A stretch of DNA of 64,000 nt from Trichobilharzia szidati (lineage: Eukaryota > Platyhelminthes > Trematoda > Strigeidida > Schistosomatidae): the NCBI GenBank assembly GCA_944472155.2, contig OX235279.1, forward strand, positions 135,070,920-135,134,919. The letters are read 5' to 3'. The notes below the pieces were generated by a model, which was not told the DNA's origin, ran no database searches, and saw only the letters and a list, made by a program, of their open reading frames with translations. The position numbers and the translations under genes are program-made. This document shows, in pieces, positions 22,201-32,100 of the stretch (the stretch's first letter is position 1; each line of letters starts with the position of its first letter).

Positions 22201-25200
22201 TTAAAGTACAGTGACCAACACTTGGGCATGTGACAACAATCATGCACTACAAATGTCGCGTTTGAAGAACCGGAAAACATCAGCATCGATTGTGGATGGT
22301 CATACTGCTTGTAATAAACGTTTGGATTGTCTCTATACTTTTTGATCATTAGCCATTTCACTTTCAGGTTATGCGAATAATGAGCCGACACACTAGTATC
22401 TGTGAGTACACGGCCATTGCAATGATCTGCGACTTCTTCCTCCTCTTCTTCTCCTTCTTCTTAGTCACAACCATTGATTGCTGTGCATTTTGAGTGAAGA
22501 TCTCCAAAAACAAAACATATTTTGTTTCTAGTCGGCTTGCATCAGGAAGACGGTGAGATCATCAATCCGATGCCCATATGGCTTCCTGGAAATCGCCAAT
22601 TTCATGATATTTCACACTCTGACTCACTTTCAGCGTTCTTTTGAGATTGTAGACCAGTGTGATCGATTCCACTGTGGCATCGTTGACCGTTTTCCGTGGG
22701 GTTTACTCATTCAGAAGTGAATCTTAGGATGTGATCACAAACTCAGTGATGATAGAACGCCACATACTGATGTCTGTAATGTGGTTTCATACTTCTGGGA
22801 ACCCAAATGATAATGAGCAAGTTCAGGTAGTCCAAGTAATCGTAAATGATGGGGACGTTTGCATCTTAAAGTATAAGTAATTTGTTACGAGGTGAAGATG
22901 CAGTTGGTTGTCTTTATCAATCGACTTACAGCCAACTGCTGCCGGGTTCGAATTCCGCCCCACCTACTTTGCTCAACTTGGTCGTGTGATATCACAATTC
23001 CTAACACAATAAGTGTCGGCTATAGACTGACGTCACATAGGTGAGTTCCAATTACTAACCAATAACCTGTTTGGAGACTGTGAATTGGTGACAAAAGCTG
23101 AACTCTCGATTATTCAAACGAATGCGGAGTAAACGTTCCTTGTGGAGTGTTTTGTGATGCAGTGATTTTAGGAAAGAGGGTGCACTTGTGTCAAAGTGTT
23201 TCCAACCTGTATGAATTTCGGATTAATGGCATTTGTCACAAGCTATTTATCCGGTAGGTCTTGATATCATTCGTCATGGAAATGACTTAATTTTGCATTC
23301 TGGATGCAAACTAGGATATACGTCTTTCTGGCGCAAACTTTCTCTCAGTCACGTACTTGCGCAATATCAGGAGGATATAGTGTGCACCTGAACTTACAAT
23401 TTCCTCATCAAACATGACATGAGGTTCCTGGTTTTCATTGGATTCAATCGACTGATCCGCATAAGTTTCCACAGTATCGAAATAAATGTATGCATTTTTC
23501 TAAATATCTCTTTACAGCAGAACTTCCGCAGCGGAACACCAAGAGATATGACGGGATATCCGATGTACGGTCAGGATTATGGCAGTCAGCCACAGCCAAT
23601 GTATAACATGGATATGAATCGCAGGAATAATATGGATGTGAGTCCTGTAAGCTATAACAGTTTTTCACTATTATTTGAGGTGAGGAGTCGAAGTTTCCCA
23701 GTTCTTCTTAAATTCACTCGCCTTAGGCACACATTTCGCCTTGCATGTACTGAAGATTGAAAAATGTATTAGTCTCTCCCTTCAGGGAGCAATTGCATCA
23801 TCCTATCGAGAGAAGAAATGAAAGTATTGAACACCTCTCTCTATCCACTGGATTGACTGGGTATAATTAACCTTGAATATGAACCTACATTTGATACGCA
23901 TAGCAGTCAGTTTTCTCATATTTGTAGGTAACAAATACTGCAAGCACTAAGGCTGTTTCTTTACCGAAATCGGCATCGCCATTCATCGGTGGATAAAGCG
24001 ACATTTTCGTTTGTGACTGACCAAAATGTGCTAGGCTTGGTTATGTGAGAAAGCAGTGTAAGCATGAGTAACGTGGTCAACACTGGCTGTACGTATATAT
24101 GTGCATGTACATCGTGTGTCTGGCTGAGTAGTTCCATTTGATGCGAAACATCTGTTCATTGACCATCCAGTATGCACGAAGTTTAGCCTGCTTATGGACA
24201 CAGTCCATGAATCGACGTGACCGAATAAGATGGATCACTGCTCCAGCCATTACTCACATACACTTCACTCCCACATTCTTCTAATTGAGTACAAATATCA
24301 ATGTTATCAGTTGGTTTCAAACAGTCTGGTCGCTCCATTATAAGAATACACACTACACACTATCTGTGAATGCAACCTTTATTGTGGTGAAATGATCTAC
24401 GATTTTACGTTCTCTGACATTTTCGAGTGGAATTGTAGCTCACTCTTAATTAATTCTACAGCTGACAGTCAGATAAACCTTTAAATTCGATCCACTGTTT
24501 GAGTTGTAATTTCTCACAAAATTCGGCGTTTGCTGTTTGCCAGCATTGCATGTGGATTATAGAGCATAATAAATCACCTCGACGTTAGATCTCAGTATTC
24601 AATCGAGAGGTGTTAAGAGTACAACAGTTACTTTTTAGTCAAGCACGAATTTGCATAGCAATGGCACTTTTTCTCAATACGCACTTGCATAGTCCAACGT
24701 GCATCCTCAGTGCCAGTATATTTCTACTTTTGCATTCTAGGGTGGATTTGGTCAAAACATGGGTGAATACGAATTTCTCACAGGAAATCCTGGGTAAGAT
24801 ATGCCTTTGCTGATAATTGCTTGTTACTCATACGTCTATTACACACACGTTTAAAGCACTCATGTTTGCTGCATAATAATTTTAACGAATGGAGGAAGAC
24901 ATCATGTGAGGAAGCGTGACCACTCCTTCGGGAAACTGTGTCAAATGGAGACCGTTTGAGGAGTAAAGGCCTGAGTAACTTGTGGTCTTGTGGGAAGACG
25001 AGATTAGATGAAAGCAATTAGACTGCTTCACATGGTGAAAAGCAAGATGAAGCGCACAAATAAATTGAAAAGCCGTGACAAAAATTAACTTTAAACAGGC
25101 GATTATAAATTACTACCTCTTCCGTCTTCTGCAAAGACTGTCGTACATAAGTGAGGATGATGGGTTGATATCGACCATGTGGAATGACCGAACGATGATG

Positions 25201-27536
25201 GACTCATAAATAGCACTCGCATTTTGTGTTTTGTTCGGTCCTCCTGATCACACAAAGTTGAAATTTCGTAACAGTAATGTTCGTGGACGGCACGAAAGAA
25301 TTAGTCAAACCGACTAAAACTGGTAGTTCATCTGCTAGTCTTAGCATTGCTATTTAGCAAATAAAGGTGACATTCGCAATTTTTCTCCGTCAAACTTAAC
25401 TACACAACCTACATTTGCACTTTGTGATGAAAATTATAAGTGTTTTATTATGATGATGTCTGGCTAATTTAGAAGCAGTATTCAGCGATGAATAATGACT
25501 GTTATCTTATGTAATTTAATGTGATACGTTCATATCTGTCTGTATAATTGGCGAATAATGTCATTGAAATATATTCTAGTTGAATCTCTAGTCAAAATAG
25601 CTGGGAACGGTCTGGACCAAACAACCCTTCGTACGGAAACCGATGGCGGAGTTAAACCATTCCCTCTGTCATAAATCCACTTCCTGAAATTAGGGAAAAT
25701 CATCAATCAAAAAATGATAGCGTGAAGCATTGGTATTAGAATTTTGACCTACAATCTTGATTTACACGCACAAACACACACACACTGATTATCGTTTGAA
25801 TGTCTCTTCACATTGTTGTCCTCCTCAGAATAGTACGACAAGTTCGCCGTTGAAGTCAATGAGGAGAGATCTGAGACAGCATATCAGTCTCCACAGCCTA
25901 CTTATAACAGTGAAACAATGACGAGATATGTAAGTATCTTCAGAAGACGTTAGTGTAAACAGATGATCAGAACTGTTTAAAACGCATATCGAATCAATGG
26001 TACTGGTGTATTCGTCAAACTGAGCACTATGAGTTTGCAAAAGTTTGACAACGAAACAGATCATCTTTCCGTCGTAGCCAGGTAAGATAAGGATCAGGGT
26101 TTACCAAAGCTATGTTGCAAACAAAATTACCATTGTGCAGCTTATCTCTATAAAGCGTTTCCGTCACCATAAAATTAGCCGTAAATGCAACGCGTTTGCT
26201 AGTGGACAATAAACCTGCATATGTTGTTTCAAAATACAGCAGTGAACTAAGTACTCATTGAAAATAAACCAAAAGTCCTCCTGTCACCAGTTTCAATATA
26301 TTTACATCCTAATGGTTGCAACAGTTTACCATGTACAGTTTACTACTTCCACTGAATAAACTAACTTAAATACATTTCTTTTGTGTAGCAATAGCAGGTT
26401 TAACAGAGGCTGGCGCTAGAAATTGCATATCAGTCTTCGCCATTACACCAGTCATTTCGGCTTGACTGTCATTTTCGGTGAGTGATATTCCCATGTTCAA
26501 CGCTTGTTGTTCGATATATATATATAAATATTTATAAATGTGCATGAAGTAGACAATTTATACCGTGATCAGTTTCAAACCATAAGCACGAAGATTCAAC
26601 CCCGTTGGCAACCTTAGATTTGTTAATTTCAGTCATTGTTCCATTATCGAAGAACAGCATGATGACTAACATTCCTTTCATCAAGTTCATTAACTGCGTT
26701 GTTTGTTACAAGAGTTGAAGTGGAGTACAGTGTTGTTGTAAAGCATTGCGTCTAGGGCTTTGAAATCCCTCGTATGCCATCACTCCTAGTCTCCTAATGT
26801 GAAGATGTGACTTTATTAATCATAAAATACCGTCTGTGAAAGATGAATTGACTGGTTTGGTCAGAATACCTGAGTGCAGTACACTTCATGTGCGACTCCA
26901 TATCATCCTACTATGTTTCAGTTGAATCTAAACAACTATTCACCCTCCTACTTATTTAGTTATTGAAAGTAAGTTATTCAGTAAATTGTGCCTGTCTTAG
27001 ATCATTCTGTTCTGATTGTGAATGAATGAAATTAGTGTATAGGGCTGAGTGTAGTGGTGAGATTGTAGAGGGATTGAATACAAACTAATTTGCCCTGACT
27101 CAACCTGTAGGCGAGATCAAATTATTCAATTTCTAGCCTCTTCAAGTAGTGCACCTCATGCCGATAGTTTAAAATTGTCTAGCTTGTATCTTTGTACAAG
27201 GCCTTTTGTTTCCATTTGTAGAAATTGTAGAAACACCAATGATTCTGGAATTCAGAAGAGGTGTGGTCTTTCAAAGTGGTGTCAGACCAGAGGATTTAGT
27301 CTGAATTTCTTCAAATATTTATGCCGGATTACACGACAACAGAGTTGAAGGACTACTTTCAGTTGGCGATAATCACTGTTAATGGGCGTCTGTGTGTCCT
27401 ATCACGTAGTGTCACTCAATGAATTATAAAGTAGCACTGTGAAGAGAAAGCGAATATTAGCAACTTTATTGTATTTCTGTGTATGTTCACATTCTAGGAA
27501 GAGACGGATGGCAAATACTTTTTCATTACATACTGA
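16072..27536 (+). CDS. Candidate multi-exon gene for a Tyr/Gly/Gln-rich protein, copy A
   Basis: Gene model inferred by eye: exon 1 16072-16206, exon 2 17869-17988, a second exon 2 23518-23637, exon 3 24741-24793, exon 4 25834-25929, exon 5 27498-27536 with a TGA stop. Exons 1, 2, 4 and 5 are all phase 0 and have AG/GT borders, so 1-2-2'-4-5 joins in frame (169 residues). Exon 3 is 53 nt and would shift the frame if spliced to exon 4 or 5, so it may be alternative or need an unseen exon. The product is rich in Tyr, Gly, Asn, Gln and Pro, has no signal peptide or membrane segment, and matches no family I recognise. Function unknown. The Tyr-rich low-complexity composition could suit a scaffold or assembly role, but that is only inference. 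Confidence 0.5.
16207..17868 (+). other. Intron 1
   Basis: Begins gtaagtg and ends ctctttacag. From about 16388 the sequence is repeated at 22205 as part of the exon-2 tandem unit. Contains a CT-rich stretch near 16785-16815 and a tRNA B-box-like gggttcgaattcc near 17295 with no matching tRNA fold. No gene seen. Confidence 0.5.
17869..17988 (+). CDS. Exon 2, first tandem copy, copy A
   Basis: 120 nt, 40 codons, flanked by ctctttacag and gtgagtcc. It starts QNFRSGTPRDMTGYPMYG and ends MNRRNNMD; Tyr, Gly, Met and Gln are frequent. The exon is symmetric, so one or both tandem copies can be included without shifting the frame. It is identical at the base level to the second copy at 23518-23637. 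Confidence 0.65.
17989..19229 (+). other. Intron 2, first part
   Basis: Contains the foldback element (18262-18627) and the end of the exon-2 unit (19057). Short open frames here are not recognised and carry no splice support. Confidence 0.45.
18262..18627. mobile_element. Foldback (MITE-like) palindrome, 366 bp
   Basis: Two long imperfect inverted arms, roughly 18262-18425 and 18462-18627, with tips gaaaatcaaaacaag and cttgttttgattttc, meeting in a short loop near 18445. The arms carry ATA-rich stretches next to atgaaatgcca / tggcatttcat. The second exon-2 unit (22205-24296) lacks it and shows an empty site near 23874 (ttaacc then ttgaat), so it inserted as a block of about 413 bp (18225-18637) flanked by a short aacc-type repeat. 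It encodes no protein. A transcript would fold into a long hairpin. Confidence 0.8.
19230..22197 (+). pseudogene. Decayed RTE-clade retrotransposon copy
   Basis: The + strand broken frames follow the intact RTE element at 29162-32381 from end to end: AGIRMGT then NVRA; GIEVLVTCESKLNGYG; LSTGESVVYSGHPDDNQEH; SPEAAKYLMRWEPIPSRIMTA; GKRDLRTLYQITRSLSGKR; LCKNWRGIILLSTPSKIL; MKKTEVMKITNE; EVTSFTYLGSTVSTTGGTDED; and an attattatta-like tail. Many stops and frameshifts show it is dead. Its 5' start is diverged. It ends within 10 bases of the second exon-2 unit. Long antisense frames such as 19922-20482 (-) are shadows of it. Confidence 0.9.
22205..24296 (+). repeat. Exon-2 tandem unit, second copy (A2)
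   Basis: Direct repeat of 16388-19057, starting right after the RTE remnant's tail and ending where gagtacaa diverges from the first copy. It lacks about 170 bp (relative to 16481-16650) and the foldback insertion. A similarity of a few bases (ttacct) extends upstream of the unit. Confidence 0.9.
23518..23637 (+). CDS. Exon 2, second tandem copy, copy A
   Basis: Base-identical to 17869-17988, with the same acceptor (ctctttacag) and donor (gtgagtcc). Phase 0 at both ends. If both copies are used, the 40-residue segment is doubled; they could also be mutually exclusive. Confidence 0.6.
24741..24793 (+). CDS. Exon 3, copy A (53 nt, frame-changing)
   Basis: Acceptor tgcattctag and donor gtaaga enclose 53 nt. 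In the frame left by exon 2 it reads GGFGQNMGEYEFLTGNP plus two bases, in keeping with the Gly/Tyr/Asn-rich composition. In copy B two residues differ (E to D, F to V). Since 53 is not a multiple of three, inclusion shifts the frame into exon 4 or exon 5. Either the exon is optional or a further exon was missed. Confidence 0.5.
24794..25833 (+). other. Intron after exon 3
   Basis: AT-rich, ending in cctcctcag then aatag. I looked for a further phase-matching exon and did not find one that I can support. Confidence 0.4.
25834..25929 (+). CDS. Exon 4, present only in copy A
   Basis: 96 nt reading YDKFAVEVNEERSETAYQ, then SPQPTYNSETMTRY, ending at a strong donor gtaagta. The acceptor is the AG of tag at 25831-25833, five bases past a better-looking CAG. 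Starting at the CAG would give a stop in this frame. Its second half resembles exon 2 (YQSPQPTYNSETMTRY against YGSQPQPMYNMDMNRR), so it looks like an older, diverged exon-2 duplicate. Symmetric, phase 0. The corresponding stretch is deleted from copy B. Confidence 0.45.
26366..26494 (-). CDS. Small antisense open frame, 42 codons
   Basis: Begins MGISLTENDSQAEMTGVMAK and ends QKKCI then TAA, with a balanced, protein-like composition. In copy B (59146-59274) it stays open with two amino-acid changes (D to N, A to V) and no silent ones. There is no recognised family. On the + strand the same bases lie between an acceptor-like tgtgtag and a donor-like gtgagt, but no + frame fits the gene. This may be chance. 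Confidence 0.15.
   Translation of the reverse strand: MGISLTENDSQAEMTGVMAKTDMQFLAPASVKPAIATQKKCI
27498..27536 (+). CDS. Exon 5 (terminal exon with stop), copy A
   Basis: Acceptor tgttcacattctag preceded by a pyrimidine-rich tract, then EETDGKYFFITY and TGA. Phase 0, so it joins in frame to exon 2 or exon 4. After exon 3 it would instead read in another frame for about 40 codons. It is followed by AT-rich sequence and AATAAA at 27899-27904. The coding stretch is short, so support is modest. Confidence 0.4.
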   Translation, partial: EETDGKYFFITY

Positions 27537-28608
27537 TAAGAGTATATTTTCTTTACTTTTGCTTAAAGGTTTTCTAACGGCGAAGCAAACATTGTTTTCT
27601 CCATAAAAATTTCGGATGTCTGGTGTTCCGTGTAAATGGCTTGAAGTGAAAGTGGAAACAATACTGTGTACAGGTCACAGTGCACAGCTTATATCTTCTG
27701 TACATTTAAAAGCACTAATGTCATTATTTTTGTAAAATACATATTTTCCGTGCATAAAATCCCTTCGATACTTTAAATTATCCGAACTACTTATGTATCA
27801 TGTGAACGGCGAAATGAAAGTAAAGCGTGTGGTCATCTGTTACCAAGTTAATCATCATACTTCCCGTTGAAGTTGAAGAACTTGGTTATGATGTTTACAA
27901 TAAAGAAGCATTTCACTGTGAAATGACTTTGCCTTCGATATAGACTGAATGAAAATCGGATCTTCACAGTTGGTCAGCTGGTGTTAACACACACCTTTCT
28001 GCAATACAACGTTGGATTTGTCTTGAAATGCTTATTCTCAACTCACAGTTCAATAAGTTGACTGAAAATTGTTCTACCGGATTGGTTTCGAAAGTCGCTT
28101 CGTATAGCTTCTATCAAGGTAGTAGTGTAATTTCTTGTTTTGTCAGTCTAATATCTGCAAGTGTGTGTTGTTTGCACCCCACAATCAATTATAATCACGC
28201 GAAGATTTCATTAAAATCTCATAAACATAAGAAATTACAAAAGGAACATGCAGTGATTCACTCGACAGAATTCGGGAAATAATGTACAAGGTGAATTAAC
28301 ATTCACAAGAAGTTGCTAGTAAGCGCAATTTATAGACCAGTCGAGTGGTCATGAAATTGGAAACATTGCAATGATGATCACTGAATAATGGGAAACATAG
28401 AAATATGGAAGAATTTAGTGGAAAAGGGAACAGCGTATTTGAAGTAATATGAAGCTTGGTTGTGTGACTTCTTCTTATGAGAGATGACGATGGAAGAGCA
28501 GGGGAATCTAAAAGTTGTTTTTCCACACAGTTTAAGGTTCATCAGTTCGATGGTGCCAAACTTAACCAGTATCCACCAGATGGGATCGAATAGTGCTCAT
28601 AGGTTTAT
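27537..28608 (+). other. Presumed 3' UTR and downstream spacer
   Basis: AATAAA at 27899-27904 would put a cleavage site near 27920, giving a 3' UTR of about 385 bases. The rest is spacer before the Penelope-like fragment. An open frame at 28028-28282 has no recognised content. Confidence 0.35.
27899..27904 (+). terminator. Polyadenylation signal AATAAA
   Basis: Canonical hexamer 363 bases past the exon 5 stop, also present in copy B at 60679-60684. Its assignment to this gene is by position. Confidence 0.35.
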
Positions 28609-29153
28609 TTGATTACTATCATATGCGAGAGTGAGCATTACCAACAAATTAATTCGTTCAATCATGGAATAAAAGTGGCATTCAAGCCCACAAACTCAAT
28701 TAGAAACAAGCTTTGTCGGTTAAAGGATCCTGTGAAGCCTTTAAAACAAAACAATTTAGTTTATCTTATACCCTGCTGGAATGATTGTCAGGTCAAAGTA
28801 GTAGAACAGAGGCAGTCAGACTAGCCGAACATAAAAACCTAGCAAAATCTAGATTGGTTGACCCGAATAAGATAAGAAATCTAGAAAATAGTTCAGCTAT
28901 GGCAATACATGCAGTTATACACAACCACACAATAGGATGGGATAGGATGACAGTTTTAAAATCTAATGTCACAGGGTGGAGGGAGAAATTGATAACAGAA
29001 GCTTTGTTTGTCGAATCAACTGCAAATATATGTAATTGGAATGATTCAACACCTGTCCCAGATATTTGTGAAATTCTACTACCCCAACGACAAATAGGAG
29101 AAGACAAAGAAAACTATAAAACTGAAGTTTCAAAGCCGTGTGATTACAATTGA
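28609..29153 (+). pseudogene. Penelope-like element fragment, GIY-YIG endonuclease end
   Basis: The first frame (28609-28824) contains GIKVAFKPTNSIRNKL, KDPVKP and NNLVYLIPC, the region leading into the GIY-YIG nuclease of Penelope-like elements. After a frameshift near 28790 the next frame (to 29153) gives GQSSRTEAVRLAEHKN, then SSAMAIHAVIHNHTIGWD and WREKLITEALFVES, matching the rest of that domain. The reverse transcriptase part is absent. The frameshift and 5' truncation show a dead copy. The copy-A RTE inserted across its stop codon. Confidence 0.8.
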
Positions 29154-29162
29154 TATGATTAT
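29147..29162 (+). repeat. Target-site duplication, left copy
   Basis: caattgatatgattat, repeated at 32382-32397 on the other side of the RTE element and present once in the empty site of copy B (near 61927). The last few bases overlap the element's ATT-repeat tail, so the exact length is 15-16 bases or slightly less. Confidence 0.85.
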
Positions 29163-32100
29163 TATTATTATTGTTCCCTTGGGTTCCTAGTGGAACATAG
29201 GGCTTCAACTGCACGTCTCCACTTGCTTCTGTCTTGTGCTGTACTTTTCACTTGCGTCCATGTTATTCCATACTGTTTCACTTCCTCTTCACACGATCTC
29301 CTCCATGTCACCCTTGGACGTCCCACTCGCCGCTTCCCTTTCGGGTTCCACTCGAGGGCCTGACGCGCGATGTCACTCAACGGCCTCCTCAGCGAGTGTC
29401 CAATCCATCTCCACTTCCTCCTGCATATTTGTTGGGCGATTGGTTCCTGTTTCGTTTGTTCCCATAGCTTCTTGTTTGTGATTCTTTCCGGCCATCTAAT
29501 CTTCAGTATAGAACGAAGACAGTTGTTGATAAAGGTCTGCAACCTGTTGAAAATATTCTTGGTGACCCGCCAAGTTTCTGATCCGTAAAGCAATATTGAC
29601 TTCACGTTTGTATTGAAAATTCGAATTTTGTTGTTGATGTTGAGTGACGAAGACTTCCAGATTGGTTTCAGGTTGATGAATGTGTTTCTCGCCTTCCCGA
29701 TTCTCGATTTGACATCCTCGTCCGTTCCTCCTGTGGTTGAGACAATGCTCCCTAGATAAGTGAAAGAAGTAACCTCTTTCAAATCCCTCCCGTTGATGGT
29801 GATTGGCACTGGATGTTGCTGCTGTTGTTGGTTGGTTATTTTCATGACCTCCGTCTTGTCTATGTTCACCTGGAGTCCTGTCTTTGCTGCTTCTTCGACC
29901 AGTTTGTCGGTTTTTGCTTGTAAGTCTTCGATTTTGTGTGACATCAAACATAAATCATCCGCAAAATCCAGGTCTTCTAGGTTCTTCACGTCGGTCCAGG
30001 ATATCCCTGTCTTCTCGTTTCCCACTGTCTGACGCATAATCCAGTCCACCACAATTAGGAATATCATTGGTGATAATAAGCACCCTTGTCCGACTCCTGT
30101 GTTTACTCGAAACGCCTCGCTGAGTTTTCCGTTGTGGATCACTTGACATGTGCCGTTGTCGTACAGCTGTTGAATAAGGTTGATGAATATTTGGGGTACG
30201 CCGTAGTACTCGAGGAGTTTCCAAATTACTTCGCGGTCAACGCTGTCGAAGGCCTTCTCAAAGTCTATGAAGTTGAGGTAGAGATTTGATTGCCATTCCA
30301 TGCTTTGTTCGATGATAATGCGTAGAGTTGCAATTTGGTCAGAACATGATTTGCCTTTCCTGAATCCAGCTTGTTCTGGTCGGAGTTCTGTATCCAGTGC
30401 GTCCTTTATTCTCTCCAGGATGATGCGACTCAGGATTTTACTTGGCGTCGACAGGAGCATGATTCCTCGCCAGTTCTTGCAGAGTCCTAAGTCGCCCTTC
30501 TTTGGTAGTTTCACTAGATAACCTTTCTTCCAGTCAGTAGGCACCTTTCCCTCCTTCCAGATCTTTTGCAATAATGGAGTCAGCATATCTGCTGTCGTTT
30601 CTGGGTCCGCTTTCAGTGCTTCCGGGGGTATTCCATCTGGTCCAGCTGCTTTTCCAGCTTTCAGAAGCTTGATTGCATTCATGACTTCAGCTTTCGTTGG
30701 AGGATTGGTGTCAACTTGCAGTTGTGTACGTGCTGTTGTTGGTATTACTGGACGGGTTGTAGGTGGTGGTCGATTCAAGAGTCCTTTGAAGTGGTCCGCC
30801 CATTGTTTAATCTGTCCTTCTTCTTTGGTAATTGGTTTCCCTTGGCTGTCTTTTATAGGTTTCACTTGTGTTGATCTCTTCCCGGATAGAGACTTGGTTA
30901 TCTGATATAGTGTCCTCAGGTCCCTTTTGCCTGCTGCCTTCTCAGCTTCAGTAGCCAGGTTGTCGTAGAATTGTCTTTTGTCCTTCCTGGCACTCTTCTT
31001 CACTTCTTTGTCCAGTGCTGTGTAAGTTGAGTTCAGCGTCTCTTTCTCTTGTCCATCTTTGCATTGAATCATTTTCTCTTTCACCTTTCTCCTCTCCTCT
31101 ATTAGTTTCCAAGTGTCTGTTGAGAGCCATTCCTTGTCTTGTTTCTTCTTTCTTCCTAAAACCGTTGAGCACGTTTCGTTGAAAATTACCTTCAGAGAGT
31201 TCCAATGGTCTTCCACGGATGATTCCTCAGTGGTGCCACGTAGTGTTTCCTGCTTTGCTTTGACAGTTGCAGTGAAAATGTCCTGTGTGATTGTGTCCTT
31301 CAGTTTTTGGGTGTTGAACTTGCATTGTGGCCTATCCCCAGCTACCCTCGAGGCTTTTAGCTTCACCTTGAAAGTCCCTTGTACTAGATAGTGGTGTGAA
31401 CCCACATCTGCTCCTCTCCTAGACCTTGTGTCCAGTAGGCTCCGTCTCCACTTCCTTGAGATTGAAATGAAGTCTATCTGATTTTTGGTGTGTCCATCTG
31501 GTGAAATCCATGTTGCCTTGTGTATATCCCTGTGTTTGAACACACTGCCACCAATCACCAAATCATTGAAGGCGCAGAAGTCTGAGAAGAGTTCGCCATT
31601 TTCGTTCATTTCACCGAGGGCCTCACGACCCATGGTGAGTTCTCTTCCTGTATTGTCTCCTCCCAGTTTCGCATTCATGTCGCCCATCACGATTTTGATA
31701 TCGCTCTTTGGGACGTTGTCCATTACTGTTTGTAGTTGACTGTAGAAATCCTCCTTCTTCTCATGTTCTGAGGCGTTTGTAGGCGCGTAGCACTGAATGA
31801 TTGTAACCTTTTTTCCTTTTGAGTTGAACCTGGCTGTCATTATCCTGGAGGAGATTGGTTCCCACTGCATGAGAGCTTTAGCCGCTGTTGGTGACATCAT
31901 GATGGCTACTCCCTCGGTGTGCTCGTGATTGTCCTCTGGGTGACCGGAGTAGATTATTGTCTCTCCAGTTGATAGTTGGCTCCTTCCACATCCGTTCCAT
32001 TTGCTCTCGCAGATTCCCAACACTTCTATTTTATATCTCCTTATTTCTGCGGCTACCTGAGCAGCCTTCCCAGCTTCGAACATTGTACGAACATTCCACG

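Noticed and set aside
16072..27536. Assignment to the schistosome micro-exon gene (MEG) families
   Set aside because: No signal peptide, exons larger than typical micro-exons, and no sequence I recognise from named MEGs; only the symmetric-exon layout is shared.
28028..28282. 84-codon open frame kept in both copies
   Set aside because: No family, no splice or start context; the two copies are too similar for conservation to mean anything.
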